DNA from: Sugiyamaella lignohabitans
Lineage: Eukaryota; Ascomycota; Dipodascomycetes; Dipodascales; Trichomonascaceae
NCBI RefSeq assembly: GCF_001640025.1
Contig: NC_031674.1
Span: forward strand, 1,054,001-1,118,000
Direction of reading: 5' to 3'
Length of the DNA: 64,000 bases
The notes beneath the pieces are model-generated. The model was given only the letters and a program-made list of their open reading frames with translations, was not told where the DNA came from and did no database searches. Every line of letters starts with the position of its first letter. The first letter of the stretch is position 1. This document shows, piece by piece, positions 21,803-32,638 of the stretch. The translations under genes and the position numbers were made by a program.

Positions 21803-21948
21803 TCTCCGGAGCCTTGAGGCTCTGCCCCAGACCCCGTGGCTCTTCCTCTCGCTTCGCTCGAGTCATTTTACTTCCCCGGTCCCAGTAAAGTCTTTCCTGC
21901 GAAGCAGGAGCTACGGGGTCTGGGGAAGCGCCCCAACTGCCGGAGGCA
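21803..21948. repeat. GC-rich palindromic repeat, two decayed arms
   Basis: Left arm with a broken first hairpin (GAGGCTCTGCCCCAG) and CTCTCGCTTCGCTCGAG; right arm with TTCCTGCGAAGCAGGAG and GGGGAAGCGCCCC, ending GGAGGCA. TTGGACCCTGG follows, the inverse of the motif before the preceding copy. Confidence 0.85.
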
Positions 21949-22237
21949 GGTTGGACCCTGGCGGCACGTGACAGGGTGGTGATGCAGATAATGCTACGAA
22001 AGCAGCTAGATTTCGGATTATCAGTGACAGGGATTAGCTGGCAGGTGAAAGGAGTCCAGTGTCGTGACTTCAATTTTTTTTTGAGATTGATTTTTTGATT
22101 TTTTGATTTGTTTGATTGCTGTTGTTGTGTTTTTAGTGGTGAATTGTTTGGTACTGAAAATTTGAAGCTGAGTGGATTGAATCATCAGACGTGAAAATAG
22201 AAATTCCAGAACCTGAAAAAAAAACGTCGCACTCGAG

Positions 22238-23074
22238 ATGCTGGTGAAATATCAGTTATTGATCTCGCTGCTATTTACGTCCTTGATAGGATTTGTGGCT
22301 GCCTGGTCGGACCAGGACCTGGAGATCTTTGCTCTTAGGGAACAGGTTGAAAAAGATCTTGGAAAAGGAGCTACTTTCTACGACTGGCTAGACGTGCCTC
22401 AATATGCCAAGGATGAACAGATTGCCAAGGCATATAGAAAGCTTTCGAGACAGCTTCATCCTGATAAGAACAGCCATCGTAGTTCGACAGAGAAATATAC
22501 TCGTTTGAGTTTGATAGTTAATATCCTTCGGTCAGAGTCTCGTGAGAGATACGACTTTTTCCTTTCTAAGGGATTCCCCAGATGGAAGGGAACTGGATAC
22601 TATTATAACCGGTACAGACCCGGTCTTGGAACTGTGCTCGTATTTTTATATCTGTTCATCAGTGGAGCGCAATATCTGCTGATGAAGATTTCATCAGATA
22701 GAGACCGCGCTCACATGTCCAATGTGATTGATGAGGCCAAACGACTAGCATGGTCTGGATCTACCACTCCTGGGGTCAACATGAGCTCGAAACGCCGTGT
22801 CACTCTTCCCAATGGCAAGATCTTTACTGTCTACCCGTCAGGAGACGTTTTTATCGTTGACCACGACGTCGAGTTCCACCTCAACCTGGACGACATTAAA
22901 TCACCCACTTGGAAGGACACTATCCTCTACAAACTGCCCATCTGGATTCGAGCTCTTATTACCGGCCAACAGGCTGAGTTCAACGAACCAGAGGGCCATA
23001 AACTCTCGGACCCTGAACCACCCAAGAAAAAGACTCCTCGTCCGGCCACTAAGGTCGCCGGCCGCCGTAAATAG
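22238..23074 (+). CDS. ERJ5: ER membrane J-domain protein Erj5
   Basis: A single exon of 278 residues. A signal peptide fills residues 1-22 (LLISLLFTSLIGFVAAW). The J domain starts FYDWLDVPQYAKDEQIAKAY and has the HPD motif (LHPDKN) at about residue 80. A hydrophobic segment LGTVLVFLYLFISGAQYLL follows at about 130-148, then a cytosol-facing basic tail with PPKKKTPRP. This layout is that of yeast Erj5, a type I ER membrane co-chaperone that stimulates Kar2 and helps keep a balanced folding capacity. The tail is rich in Pro and Lys. A decayed GC-repeat arm begins 32 bp behind the stop. Confidence 0.88.
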   Translation: MLVKYQLLISLLFTSLIGFVAAWSDQDLEIFALREQVEKDLGKGATFYDWLDVPQYAKDEQIAKAYRKLSRQLHPDKNSHRSSTEKYTRLSLIVNILRSESRERYDFFLSKGFPRWKGTGYYYNRYRPGLGTVLVFLYLFISGAQYLLMKISSDRDRAHMSNVIDEAKRLAWSGSTTPGVNMSSKRRVTLPNGKIFTVYPSGDVFIVDHDVEFHLNLDDIKSPTWKDTILYKLPIWIRALITGQQAEFNEPEGHKLSDPEPPKKKTPRPATKVAGRRK

Positions 23075-23105
23075 TCACAAAACCGTTTATTTATAGACTC
23101 ACACA

Positions 23106-23166
23106 TGCCTCCAGCTGCTGGGGCTCTGCTCCAGACCTCACTGCTCCTCTCGCTCCGCTCCAGTCG
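23106..23166 (+). repeat. GC-rich repeat, single decayed arm
   Basis: A left-type arm TGCCTCCAGCTGCTGGGG with a broken hairpin (GGGGCTCTGCTCCAG) ending CTCCAGTCG. It starts 32 bp after the ERJ5 stop. Confidence 0.85.
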
Positions 23167-23249
23167 TTGCTCGGGGATCCCAGTCAGCGTCTGGCGGGAC
23201 ACTTGCTCCTGGTAGCTTCACAGTTTCTCTGCTAATTATCCTCCAGCTC

Positions 23250-23311
23250 TGCCTCCGGCGGCTGGGGCTCTGGCCCAGATTCCCATGGCTCCTCTCGCTT
23301 CGCTCGAGTCG
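23250..23311 (+). repeat. GC-rich repeat, single arm
   Basis: A left-type arm TGCCTCCGGCGGCTGGGG to CTCGAGTCG; the first hairpin is imperfect (GGGGCTCTGGCCCAG). The poly-G tract lies 73 bp further on. Confidence 0.9.
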
Positions 23312-23383
23312 AGCATCTACGGGGCCGTGCTCTCTCTCTCTCTCTTATAATTTCAGTATTCCTTGTACTCTCGATACCATTTA

Positions 23384-23405
23384 GGGGGGGGGGGGGGGGG
23401 GGGGG
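23384..23405 (+). repeat. Poly-G homopolymer, 22 nt
   Basis: Twenty-two consecutive G residues, followed by CGCCG. It is the only such run in the window. Its true length may differ because such runs are hard to sequence. Confidence 0.9.
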
Positions 23406-24348
23406 CGCCGTTTTTCGAATTATATATACCGTACTCGACATATTAGCTACTGCATCGCCATCAATTGACTTCAATTGATCGATAATTCATTAGTTTCATA
23501 TACTAATTATAAATCAGCTCAGATAGCATATGAGCGGATAAACCTATGATATCTAACTGAATAGGTCAGTCCAAAAGCTTGTACAGAGCCGTAGATTAGT
23601 CAACTCTTCAAACCGTTTAGTGTCGACACTAGAGGTGACCATAGTTAGATTGAAATAATAATGGAAGGTAGTTAATATAGCCATCAACAGCTCTGAATGG
23701 CCCACAGTAGAGTACAGGTTGCAATTTGTGGAGCTTGAAGGAGTCGGCAATTTAAACTTAAGATAAAGAAAAGGAGTAATATTATTATATTAATACAAAG
23801 TAGTATAAGGGCCCGGCCCAGGTAATAATAAAACCCCACACTAGTCAGTTCACCAGGTACTCAGATTTCCAGCGCTCCCACAAGCACAAATCAGACAGAT
23901 CAAAAGAATGAAAAAAAATGCACGCTCATTGACTATACTTCCTAGTGGACTTGGAGTACCAAACTAGTGCTACACAATCCGAAATTAGTACTCGAATATG
24001 AGAGTAGCTGAAGATGCTAGTGCGTGCCATGATTCTGATGATGAAACTTAGGAACTACTCTGGCTGAAACATCAGGGTATGCCTCGGGATGACAATACCA
24101 GATCTAGATTAGTCAAGCGACAGGACACCACATCGCGACACATCTAGTCTTAGGGAGAAGATGTTGCCAATGTCCAAAGTTTTGTCTGATTTCTGGAAAC
24201 TGAAGTACCGGATAAATTGATAGTGATGGTGAAGTAGAGACTGAATTGTGTCTCCGGTGTGTGAATGGTGATGTAATGCCAAAATAAAAAAAAACTTTTG
24301 TTTACGTTCCATATGGTCTCCAGAGGAATTGGTGAGACGAACGACAAA

Positions 24349-25089
24349 CTACTGAGTGACTTGGGATGGTGACTTCTTGAAGAACTTCTTAAATCCCTTA
24401 AATTTGAGGAAAGACTTTCTGGGTTTGGTGATCGTTTCAACGGAAGAAGACGACGACGACGACGATGTGGATGTAACCTGGGTGGAACCTTTAGAGGAAT
24501 TTCTCTTGATCTTCAACTTCTTGAATAATCGTTTGACTCCAGATTTCTTCTTTTTAGGAATTTCCTGTGTCTGTAATGGAGACACTTCAATGGCAGGGGT
24601 TGCCAATGTCTGTAATGGAGACATGGCTGGGTTTTGGGATGCACTAATAGATGGAGTGGCTTCAATTGCCTCCTGTTGTCTATTCAATTGGGCTCTGAAA
24701 GCTGTGTTGAAACTCTCAGTCGCATTGGCCTGCTCAGTAATAGCAAGCTGGCGAAGATGGCCTCTAAACGACCCAAATGTTCCTCTTCTCCAATTATTAA
24801 TAACTTGAGGTGTGCGGTAGGCGTAGTATCCAGTAAAACAGCAGACAAGGCATGTTTTAAGTAGTACCTTCACAGTTCCAATGACTACTATATCAGCGAC
24901 CGACAATTCGGAATCTGCTGACTTGGTGATAGTCTTTTCAGGGACAGGAGCGAGACATGGTGATGATTGGTGTGAGTCCGGGGAATGGGGGGCGGTCAAG
25001 GCAGGATAAACCACAAAGAGGACATAAAGAGTGAGGAAGAAAAACCACACATACTTGAAAGTAAGAGAGAATTCAGTTTCGTCAGTCAT
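24349..25089 (-). CDS. Small membrane protein of unknown function, 246 aa
   Basis: The first ATG in frame is at 25089-25087 (MTDETEFSLTFKYVW); the frame is open further upstream but only with non-ATG codons. Two hydrophobic segments are visible, about residues 10-32 (KYVWFFFLTLYVLFVVYPAL) and about 63-90 (ADIVVIGTVKVLLKTCLVCC), separated by a Pro/Ser-rich loop. The C-terminal half is soluble, begins with RTPQVINNWRRGTFGSF, and ends in a very basic Lys/Ser tail (KKKKSGVKRLFKKLKIK, FLKFKGFKKFFKK) that could bind membrane lipids. I do not recognise a family. It could be an organelle-contact or tail-charged ER protein, but nothing here proves that. Confidence 0.7.
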   Translation of the reverse strand: MTDETEFSLTFKYVWFFFLTLYVLFVVYPALTAPHSPDSHQSSPCLAPVPEKTITKSADSELSVADIVVIGTVKVLLKTCLVCCFTGYYAYRTPQVINNWRRGTFGSFRGHLRQLAITEQANATESFNTAFRAQLNRQQEAIEATPSISASQNPAMSPLQTLATPAIEVSPLQTQEIPKKKKSGVKRLFKKLKIKRNSSKGSTQVTSTSSSSSSSSVETITKPRKSFLKFKGFKKFFKKSPSQVTQ

Positions 25090-26035
25090 GATTGCACCAG
25101 TAATCCAGAAACTGAAAAGATAACAACAATCACAACAACAGCAACACAATAATAATAAAAATAATAAAAATAATCCAGTAAACAATCAGTTACTAGAACA
25201 ACAAACACGGGGTGATCCTCAGAACGTAAAAATCTCGATGTAACAAAATGTTCAGCGAGTCAAACGTTGTATGTAAGATGAAGAAAAAATCAGTCTCACG
25301 GGGCAGCAGCCCCTGTATATATACTTTTGAAATTATAAATTATGGCGCATATAAATTATGGCACAGGGGTCATGTGGTAAGGGAAGCATCGGTATAGCGC
25401 TGGAACCTGCGTCAACGCGTATATCGAGCATAGGCCACGTGACTACTTAAGTCCGTCTTACACTGGTATATAATAGTTATAACAATCTCAGACGACACTG
25501 GTTGATCTGAGCTACAATTCTGGACTCGATTTGAGTTTAATTTGAGCCTATTTCCTGTTTTGTTTACGAAAGGTTGCCCATGATCGGCGAGGGTGTCGAT
25601 CGCGATTATGCGCGATGCAATAGACCCTGCAGCGATAAGCAGATAAGGTCGCTTGACTGCGCCAAGTCCCAATTTTCACTTTCGAGTCAAACCGTTCTGG
25701 GAGGACCGCCACTGATTCAGCGAGGAAGGAGCAGTAAGCTTCGACTCGAGCGGAGCGAGAGGAGCCACGGGGTCTGGGGCGGAGCCCCAGCCGCCGGAGG
25801 CAGAGCGGGCATGGAGTATTAAGTTTTTTAGTTATATCTACAATTAATGCAAATGCGCAAAAAGTAAAAGAATGGGTGGTGATAGGGGGTACAATTGTCG
25901 TTACAGTGTCATCACGATGCGTCGTAGAGGGCGGGAAGCAGAAACAAGCAAGGAAAAGGAAAACAAAAATGACATGGATTACAAGGATTGAGGTCGAGTG
26001 GCGCTTACAGGATGGATACAGAGTGAGTGGGTGGA
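25090..26035. other. Intergenic region between the two minus-strand genes
   Basis: About 950 bp. It holds AATAATAAAAATAATAAAAA near 25145, CACGTGAC at 25436-25443 (upstream of the small membrane-protein gene), and one GC-repeat arm at 25742-25802. No gene is visible. Confidence 0.5.
25742..25802 (-). repeat. GC-rich repeat, single arm
   Basis: A right-type arm from CGACTCGAGCGGAGCG to GGAGGCA with a GGA loop, 234 bp behind the stop of the SAPS gene. Confidence 0.93.
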
Positions 26036-29000
26036 TTAATTCATGTCGTTGTAGCTACGACTGCGAACCAGCCCGAGGTCGTCATCTTCATCGTCGTCCT
26101 CATCTTCGGCAGATGGGGACAGACCGTATGACAAAGTCGACCCGCCAGCACCAGGTGTGCTATGAGTGGCTCCGTCGAAGCGAGAACCGCCGTTATTGCC
26201 AGCTGAATAGGCTCCACGGTAATCTGACCGGTCATTTTCCCATTCTTCGTCATCGTCATCCTCGTCACTAGACCCAAAATGTCCGGTACCACTGATTTGT
26301 TGAGACATGTATCGTGCAAACTGGTCGCCGCTGCCGTCGATATCGACCGATCCCGATCCGGTATTACTACCGCCGACCTTGCGACTGCCATTGCTGGCAT
26401 TACCAGCACCACCATGACCACTGACATCGTCTTCATCGTCCTCATCGTCATCGTGATATCCAAACTCATTATGACCGTGACGGTGATGCTCACTGACCAT
26501 ATCATCATCCTCATCGTCGTCATCATCACCTCCATTGCCATCGTGACGTTGGTGGAATCCTCCAGGAGACTCCTCTTCGCCAAGTTCCGAACCAACATCA
26601 CCGTCATTGTCGTCATTGTCATCTCCATTACCGAGAATTATAGCATTAGGATTCTGGCCGTACTCACTACCATCAGGTCGTTTGCCACCAAGAATGGTGT
26701 TATACTGCTCTCTCGTCCTTACAAGTGTATGAGTGACATAATGGATCCATTCTGGCTTGGAAACAGCCTCGGCAACAACTGGTGACACTGACTCGGCAGT
26801 ATACAAAGCAGTGAACTTGACAACCTCTTCAGATATCAGCGTCAAATGGCCCATGTATCCAAGACGAGTCTTGTGGTCTCGTTCATGCTGTTCACAAGCA
26901 GCATGGCCCTCATAGATAACTTGAGTCAGTCGACCTTCTCCAAACAAATCAATAGCCAGAAACTTGTTGTATCCTTCTTGAATAGGTCCGTTGAGAATCT
27001 GTTGTACAATGTCAAACACCACGTTGTGGAGAAAATTATTCCAAGGAAACTTGAAGAACATCTCCAGAATCGTCGTGATACACTTGTTATCAGCCAGAGC
27101 AATCTTGAGCTGGTCACCGACAACGGGATTCTTACGAATTGTAGCCTCCTGTTGAGCCAACGACTGGGCCAGAGTCAAATCATCACCCTCGTCAAGATCA
27201 AGTGCTGAGTTATTACCCTTTTCATTGCTATCGTCATCTTCGCTGATAGCAGATTGATAATCAGTACCACCGCCAGACTCGGACTCGTCGTCATCAGAAC
27301 GAAGTCCATTAGCAATTCCTGCCAACTTCTCATCATCGGTCTTTATACTCAACCCGCCAATATCTGCTTCAATAGCTCTATCAGTACCGCCAGCCGGCTT
27401 ACCAGTAGCACCTTCTTGCTTATCCAGACCACTAGCAGCTACAGAATCGGTCAGTTCAGTCTTGTCAGATTCGTCTGCTTCAGTAAGTTCAACATCCTTA
27501 TCCTTTTCAGCATCTTCACTATCAACAGACTTCTCGGTTCTCAACTCATCAACAAGCTCGTCGTCCTGGCCAACACTTTCTATCTCGCCACGAGCACGAG
27601 CAATGATCTTCTTGACCCGCTCTCTCTCTTCATCTCTCGTTTTGATAATGCCCTCACCGGCCGGATCGTTGAGAAGACTCATATTACTACAGTGAAGCAA
27701 TTCAGCAAAAAGTTCGCAAATCTTGAATCGTTCAAAACCAAGAGGCTCGATCTTGCCAAAAGGCGTCTCAAACTGCTCCTTATGCTCACGAGCAAGAATC
27801 GCCTGGAACTTGGGAATGCTCTCGGCAAACAACTTAACAAGCGTGCCCAAATAAATGGGATCGCGAGGCCCGGGAGGATGCGACTCGAGCGTAATAAGCA
27901 ACACAGGCACCAAATCGTAGTCCGAGTTGTTCTTACGAATAATCTCTATAATCACACCTACTCCAGTTCCCAGTCCCGAGCCTCCATACAACATAAGTCT
28001 CAAAAGCTCGCGAACACACGGCTCACTGACCAGCTCTCTCGACAGCTCGTTCGGACCAATCGTGCTATTATCAGTATTACTATTAGCAGAAATGGTCACA
28101 AACGCCTTCAAAAAGTCGCCAGCAGCCGACTGCACCGACGACGGGACATCGGGCCCCAAAAATGCAATCAGCGACGGAATCAGCTTCTGGGCCTGTAAAA
28201 ACTGCCGAGTGTGTTAGTACTCTCTTCGGGGGGCCAGTGTGCCTCCGTCGGCTGGGGCTGCGCCCCAGACCCCGTGGCTCCTGCTTCGCAGGAGTTGCTG
28301 GGACCGTAGACGGACCGACTCGAGCGCAGCGAGAGGAGCCGGGGGGTCTGGGGCGCAGCCCCAGCCGCCGGAGGCATCCGGGGAAACACTTACATCGATG
28401 ATACCGGTCGAGTTGTCGGATTTGTCGCTGGAAATGACTTTGAGGAGGAAATCCATTAGCGGCGGGTTGTCGATGTGTTTCATGAACCGCTTGACGAAGC
28501 TCTTCTGGCTGCGGATGAACGCGAGCATTTCGTCGGTTTTCTTGTCGAGCAGATGCTCGCTGATCTTGGTGAAGTAGGATGCGTACGAGATGTCCAGAGG
28601 GGTCGGATAGTCGAGGATTTTCCAGATCTCTTCAATCAGGTCTGTACACTCCATGAGTGCCTCGGTAAGACTCCATACGTCGGCTGACAGAATCTCTGAA
28701 CAAACTTGGGCGTGGCGCTGTTTTGTTTCTTGGATATCGTCGAAACTGGAATCATATGCCTCGTTACCACTCTGATTACTGTTGTTATCGTCCTCGTCAT
28801 CCTCGTCTTCTTCGTCTTCATCGTCATCTGTATATCCAGTTCGATTTAATAACCCGTGCTTGACTTTGTTGGATACACCTGTCTTGGGTGCTGATGCTGA
28901 TGATGCTGATGCGGATCCAGTATCTTGGTTACTTGTCGACGACTCGTTATTATTATCGTCTTCATCTTTATCAGAAGAAGAGTCCGAGTCCGACTCGCGA

Positions 29001-29530
29001 CTCCGTTTAGCAGCTTTCGTGGTGCTACTAGTAGTATTGGTACTGTCGTATTCAGTCTCGGTGCTAAGACTGCCACTTTCGGCCATATCCACATCAGCAC
29101 TGCCGGTATGAAGATCGAGCTCTCCATTATCATCATCGTCAACGTCGGTCATTTCAGACGATACTGGCGTGGATGGAAGTGGTTTATCGTCCAGTCCATG
29201 TTTGGCACCCGCTCTTGCACCACTATCGCCACCGGCACTAACATTACTATCAGCAGTAGTTGCTTTACCACTGGCACCAGTAGTGCTACTACCACCTCCA
29301 CTATCACCTTCATCTTCTAATTTGTCGTTCATATCAGCGATATATCGAATCATCTCGGCCATAACATCGGGTTGTCTGAGGTACTCAATGAGCTTGGTAT
29401 TAGGAGCCAGAAGCTCTTGGAGCAGGTCTGGCTCGTTGAGCAAATCAACCAGCGTATGATCATTTTTATCGAGAATCTTGTCTATAGGGGACACTGACGA
29501 GAACCCATTGCCGATTCTCCAAAACGCCAT
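26036..29530 (-). CDS. SIT4 phosphatase-associated protein (SAPS family)
   Basis: Two exons, 29530-28394 and 28192-26036, joined over a 201-nt intron (GTAAGT donor, TACTAAC, TTTTTACAG), giving 1097 residues. The N-terminus MAFWRIGNGFSSVSPIDKIL with LLNEPDLLQELLAPNTKLIEYL is the start of Sap155/185/190 proteins. An acidic insert (about residues 80-245) follows, then WSLTEALMECTDLIEEIWKIL and VKRFMKHIDNPPLMDFLLK. Exon 2 opens AQKLIPSLIAFLGPDVPSSV, directly continuing the SAPS repeat, and carries FFKFPWNNFLHNVVFDIVQQ and GYMGHLTLISEEVV. The tail is rich in Asp, Gly and His. SAPS proteins bind the PP2A-like phosphatase Sit4 and direct it in TORC1 signalling and G1 progression. The intron contains a two-arm GC repeat at 28240-28376. 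Which of the four yeast paralogues it matches cannot be told. Confidence 0.93.
28240..28376. repeat. GC-rich palindromic repeat, two arms, inside the SAPS intron
   Basis: The left arm has CTGGGGCTGCGCCCCAG and CTCCTGCTTCGCAGGAG. The right arm has CTCGAGCGCAGCGAGAG and the complementary GCA loop. It fills 137 of 201 intron bases; 17 bases remain before it on the gene strand and 47 after it, including branch and acceptor. Confidence 0.95.
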
Positions 29531-30939
29531 AATGAGAGTCTGTGTGCGTTTTTAATCCTCTCTTTTCTTCTACGTCTTCTGGCACGTCTTCTTACACGTC
29601 TTGTACTTATTCAACTTATTCTACTATTTCGTCCCTTTCTTGTACCTTTCTTATACTTTCGTATCGACTTGCACTTTCGTCCTGTGGTATACTCGATAAT
29701 CAAATGTCGAACCTAAGTCCAATATTATCCCAAGAAAATCAAATGAATCCGAGAATTAAGTCAACTGTCAAGTTGACTACGATTAGAAACCCCCAAATCA
29801 CAAAAACAGGCAACCGATCAAACTCAAAAATCAAGTCAAGTAAAGTGAATCAACGTCAATCAACGAAAATCGCCTTCACAAAACACAACCACTACCAAAA
29901 AAAACCAATATTGACTTCAAATCGTGCTAAATACGAATTCAAACCTGAATCTGAGTCAAAATCCAAACACCTGACTATCTTCTGTTCAACCAATCTCGTC
30001 TGTAGCTGACCCTAAATATCGCCAACTAGCAAATCAACACACTCGGAGTAACTGCGTACTACAGGTGTCGTTCTTTGCGTTTCAGTCGAGCCAATGGCAA
30101 CCCAATCTCCCGCTTTTTGTTTTCTTTGCTCGCTCTCACAAACAAAAACAGCGTGCTCTGCTGGTCGTCAAACTTTTCGGCCAAACAAACTGGTCTTTTA
30201 CCAACTGTCCAAGATGGTATGCTCTTAACCAGACAAGTCTGCTGCTTCTTTCTGTTTGTATATCCAGCAGCACTGGCTCGCAGGGCTTGACTCTCAAAAA
30301 CAACACTCGGCACAACCCCTACCCTGAGTCGGGTAACTGGCCAGTGGTGAGATAGGAAGGATAACCACACTGTTTTTCCGGTCTTCCTTTCCACTCTCTT
30401 TCTCTTCGCTACTAAACTGTTTATAACTCTTACCTCTCAAGAACACCGCTACCGACCTCATTGTACGCCATTGGCTGCTAACAAACCCGCTATCGGTTCC
30501 CAGGCGTCTCCGTCCTCGGCAGCTGCCTCCATACTTCCTATGCATCTCTCCCCGCCTCACCAGCAACTCTCTCTTCTCTCCTCCATCCCCGATCCCTGTC
30601 TCCTCTCCCATACTCCTCTGATTTGTGCTCAATTGCTCCTGACTGGACCCACGAGCTAATTTTACGGTTGTCACGTGACGGTCTCGGGAGAAGGGACTGC
30701 CTCCGGCGGCTGGGGCTCCGCCCCAGACCCTGGTTGCTCCTGCTTCGCAGGAGATGGCCGGGAACGGGTACGAAAACGACTCGAGCGCAGCGAGAGGAGC
30801 AGCGGGGTCTGGGGCGGAGACCCAGCCGCCGGAGGCCGGCCCCCCGACCTTGACACGGCTGCAGATCCCGAGAAGGGTGTTATCTTCTCAATTTGGAGGT
30901 GGGTAGTGATACACAGGGAGGATTTCCATAACGCGTGCC
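29531..30939. other. Divergent intergenic region SAPS to MHF2
   Basis: About 1.4 kb. The first 500 bp next to SAPS are CT- then CA/AA-rich. A TCACGTGACGG motif at 30671 stands just before the two-arm GC repeat at 30698. Short frames on both strands show no domain or splice evidence. Confidence 0.5.
30698..30836. repeat. GC-rich palindromic repeat, two arms
   Basis: The left arm has a TCC loop and CTCCTGCTTCGCAGGAG. The right arm has CTCGAGCGCAGCGAGAG and a slightly broken hairpin GGGGCGGAGACCC. It lies about 100 bp before the MHF2 start; one of the few copies close to a start codon. Confidence 0.92.
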
Positions 30940-31194
30940 ATGTCAGATAAACCGACGTCGTTTCAGCCGAAGACGGTGCTCCAGATGTTCAATGTCGCGT
31001 CTTTTGAGCAGCAGGACACGAAGATTTCGTCAGCTGCTTTAGATGGCGCTGTAGAGTATCTACGGGTGTTTACTAAGGAGGCTGTTTGGCGTGCTGAGCA
31101 GCATCGCAACCAGACTCAGGGTGCTACAGGACCCAATTCCCTGGAAGTTAAGGATTTAGAGGCTATTGCTGGGACTCTTGTACTTGATTTTTAA
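30940..31194 (+). CDS. MHF2: Histone-fold protein Mhf2 / CENP-X
   Basis: A short single-exon gene of 84 residues. The layout is that of CENP-X: a first helix after PKTVLQMFNV, then TKISSAALDGAVEYLRVFTKEAVWRA, and the C-terminal LEVKDLEAIAGTLVLDF, which matches the family signature LEVEDLEKxxxxLLLDF at the very end of the protein. In yeast and animals this subunit pairs with Mhf1/CENP-S. The complex supports the Mph1/FANCM helicase at stalled forks and acts at the inner kinetochore. No intron is needed. A two-arm GC repeat ends about 100 bp before the start. Confidence 0.88.
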   Translation: MSDKPTSFQPKTVLQMFNVASFEQQDTKISSAALDGAVEYLRVFTKEAVWRAEQHRNQTQGATGPNSLEVKDLEAIAGTLVLDF

Positions 31195-32638
31195 TGGCGA
31201 GGTGTACTAATTACCGAAACTGCGGATTGTGTTTGACTTTGCGTGCTGCTGCTAGAGCTGAAGCATGGAATCATAGTACTCATAGCAGTTTGCTGTTAGT
31301 AATGAAAAGATTAATATCATTGGTCTTGTGTTTACAGAATACACCAGGAAACTTCAGAAAAAAAGACAACAACATCTTTTTAAAACCAACAACTTCAATG
31401 AGGTCTTGGTGTGGTTTTACTTGACACTCTCAATGCTGTCGTAACATACTTACACCAAGATGTAAGATCCAGGTTCGAGATTAATTTGATTTACCACAAT
31501 AGCTATATAAATTTAAGACTGCTGTAATACTGTGAGTAACATAAATATATTATAGGTACTAAATAGCAAAAGTGCCGATAAACGAACCCCTCTGGCCATT
31601 GGTCCAGTGGAGATCTCGTTCTATTCACTTACTATTCACTTACTTGTGGTTGATATCGCTGGACTTGAAATAATTTCGCTGAAACCGAATCTACACAATC
31701 ATTACTTTGCATCACCACGTCTCTGTTGTGTTTTGTTCTTTGGTTTCTAAATTTATTTCAATTTTTGAAGTGTTGTGCTCTGTTGCAAGATAACTTTATT
31801 TGACCCTGATCGGGAAATCAACTTAAGGTTGCATGATCGACAAAAGATAATGCAAAAAAGCTTTATTTTAGAGAATCATAAAAATATGATTATAATTGAC
31901 AAACACACAAGTCATTCAGTTATAGTAAGATACATTGCAATAAGTTTCAAACGGTTTCAACAGCACTCAAGCTGGTAGATATAAACAGAGATGGATTAGT
32001 TACTCTTAATTCAATGAAATATACACTAGAGTATGAATGATTACTAGATATGTAAATGATTAGTAGATATGCCAATGAAAACGGCTCTCCTTTTTGGCAA
32101 AAAGAATATTAATGGCCACACCATTGACAAATTTGTAATGACTGTGATTATTCTATGTGCATATATTTATATATAGATTATATTTTTTTTGACAATTACA
32201 ACTGACAAGTAGAGTTTATGGCCCAGCCAATACTGCAGTTGCTGGCATTAGCACATCTGTCTCACCACATTCCGGCTCTAATGAACCGGTCTTGAGACGC
32301 CCTTTTTCTTGAAAAAAATTTTCGACCAGGTTTTTTAAAGTCGCTACTATGACGACATTTTGCAGCCTATCAGATCAATGGCATTTCTAGATTAAGCTAG
32401 GTCAGGCGGATCAGGGGTAAGACTTTTAAGCACATATTATGACGCAGAGCAACTTTACAGCCAAACGCCAGCCAGCGGCAGGTCCCACATCTTCGCTCCC
32501 TTTATCTGCACAGTTTTGTTTATTTCTTTAGTTTCACAGCTCGAGCTTGGACTTTGATTTGATTGTGATACTGTTCAGTTAGGCCATTTGACAGGTGCTA
32601 GCCCTTAATATACAGACCTGTCTGGCACGATTGCAAAT
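31195..32638. other. Intergenic region MHF2 to the membrane-protein gene
   Basis: About 1.44 kb, strongly AT-rich and without any GC repeat. No supported gene or RNA is seen. The last 200 bp before 32639 are probably the promoter and leader of the next gene. Confidence 0.5.

Larger units (their letters stand above)
21490..22237. other. PHS1/ERJ5 divergent promoter with two GC repeats
   Basis: 748 bp. Two GC repeats in tandem occupy 21641-21948. CACGTGAC lies directly after them at 21965-21972. Poly-T and poly-A stretches follow at 22073-22110 and 22216-22224. No gene is visible. Confidence 0.6.
23075..24348. other. Intergenic region with two GC-repeat arms and a poly-G tract
   Basis: About 1.27 kb between convergent ERJ5 and the small membrane-protein gene. 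It contains single GC arms at 23106 and 23250, a CT run at 23332-23346 and 22 consecutive Gs at 23384-23405. The rest is AT-rich and shows no gene. Confidence 0.55.

Noticed and set aside
26041..26785. Frames antisense to the acidic tail of the SAPS gene, and similar Ser/Asp antisense frames at 28782-29320
   Set aside because: They are shadows of the GAT/GAC/TCA-rich coding sequence on the other strand and have no start or domain support.
28214..29530. Two separate genes at 26036-28159 and 28214-29530
   Set aside because: Both are parts of one SAPS protein; a good donor, TACTAAC and acceptor join them in phase around a GC element.
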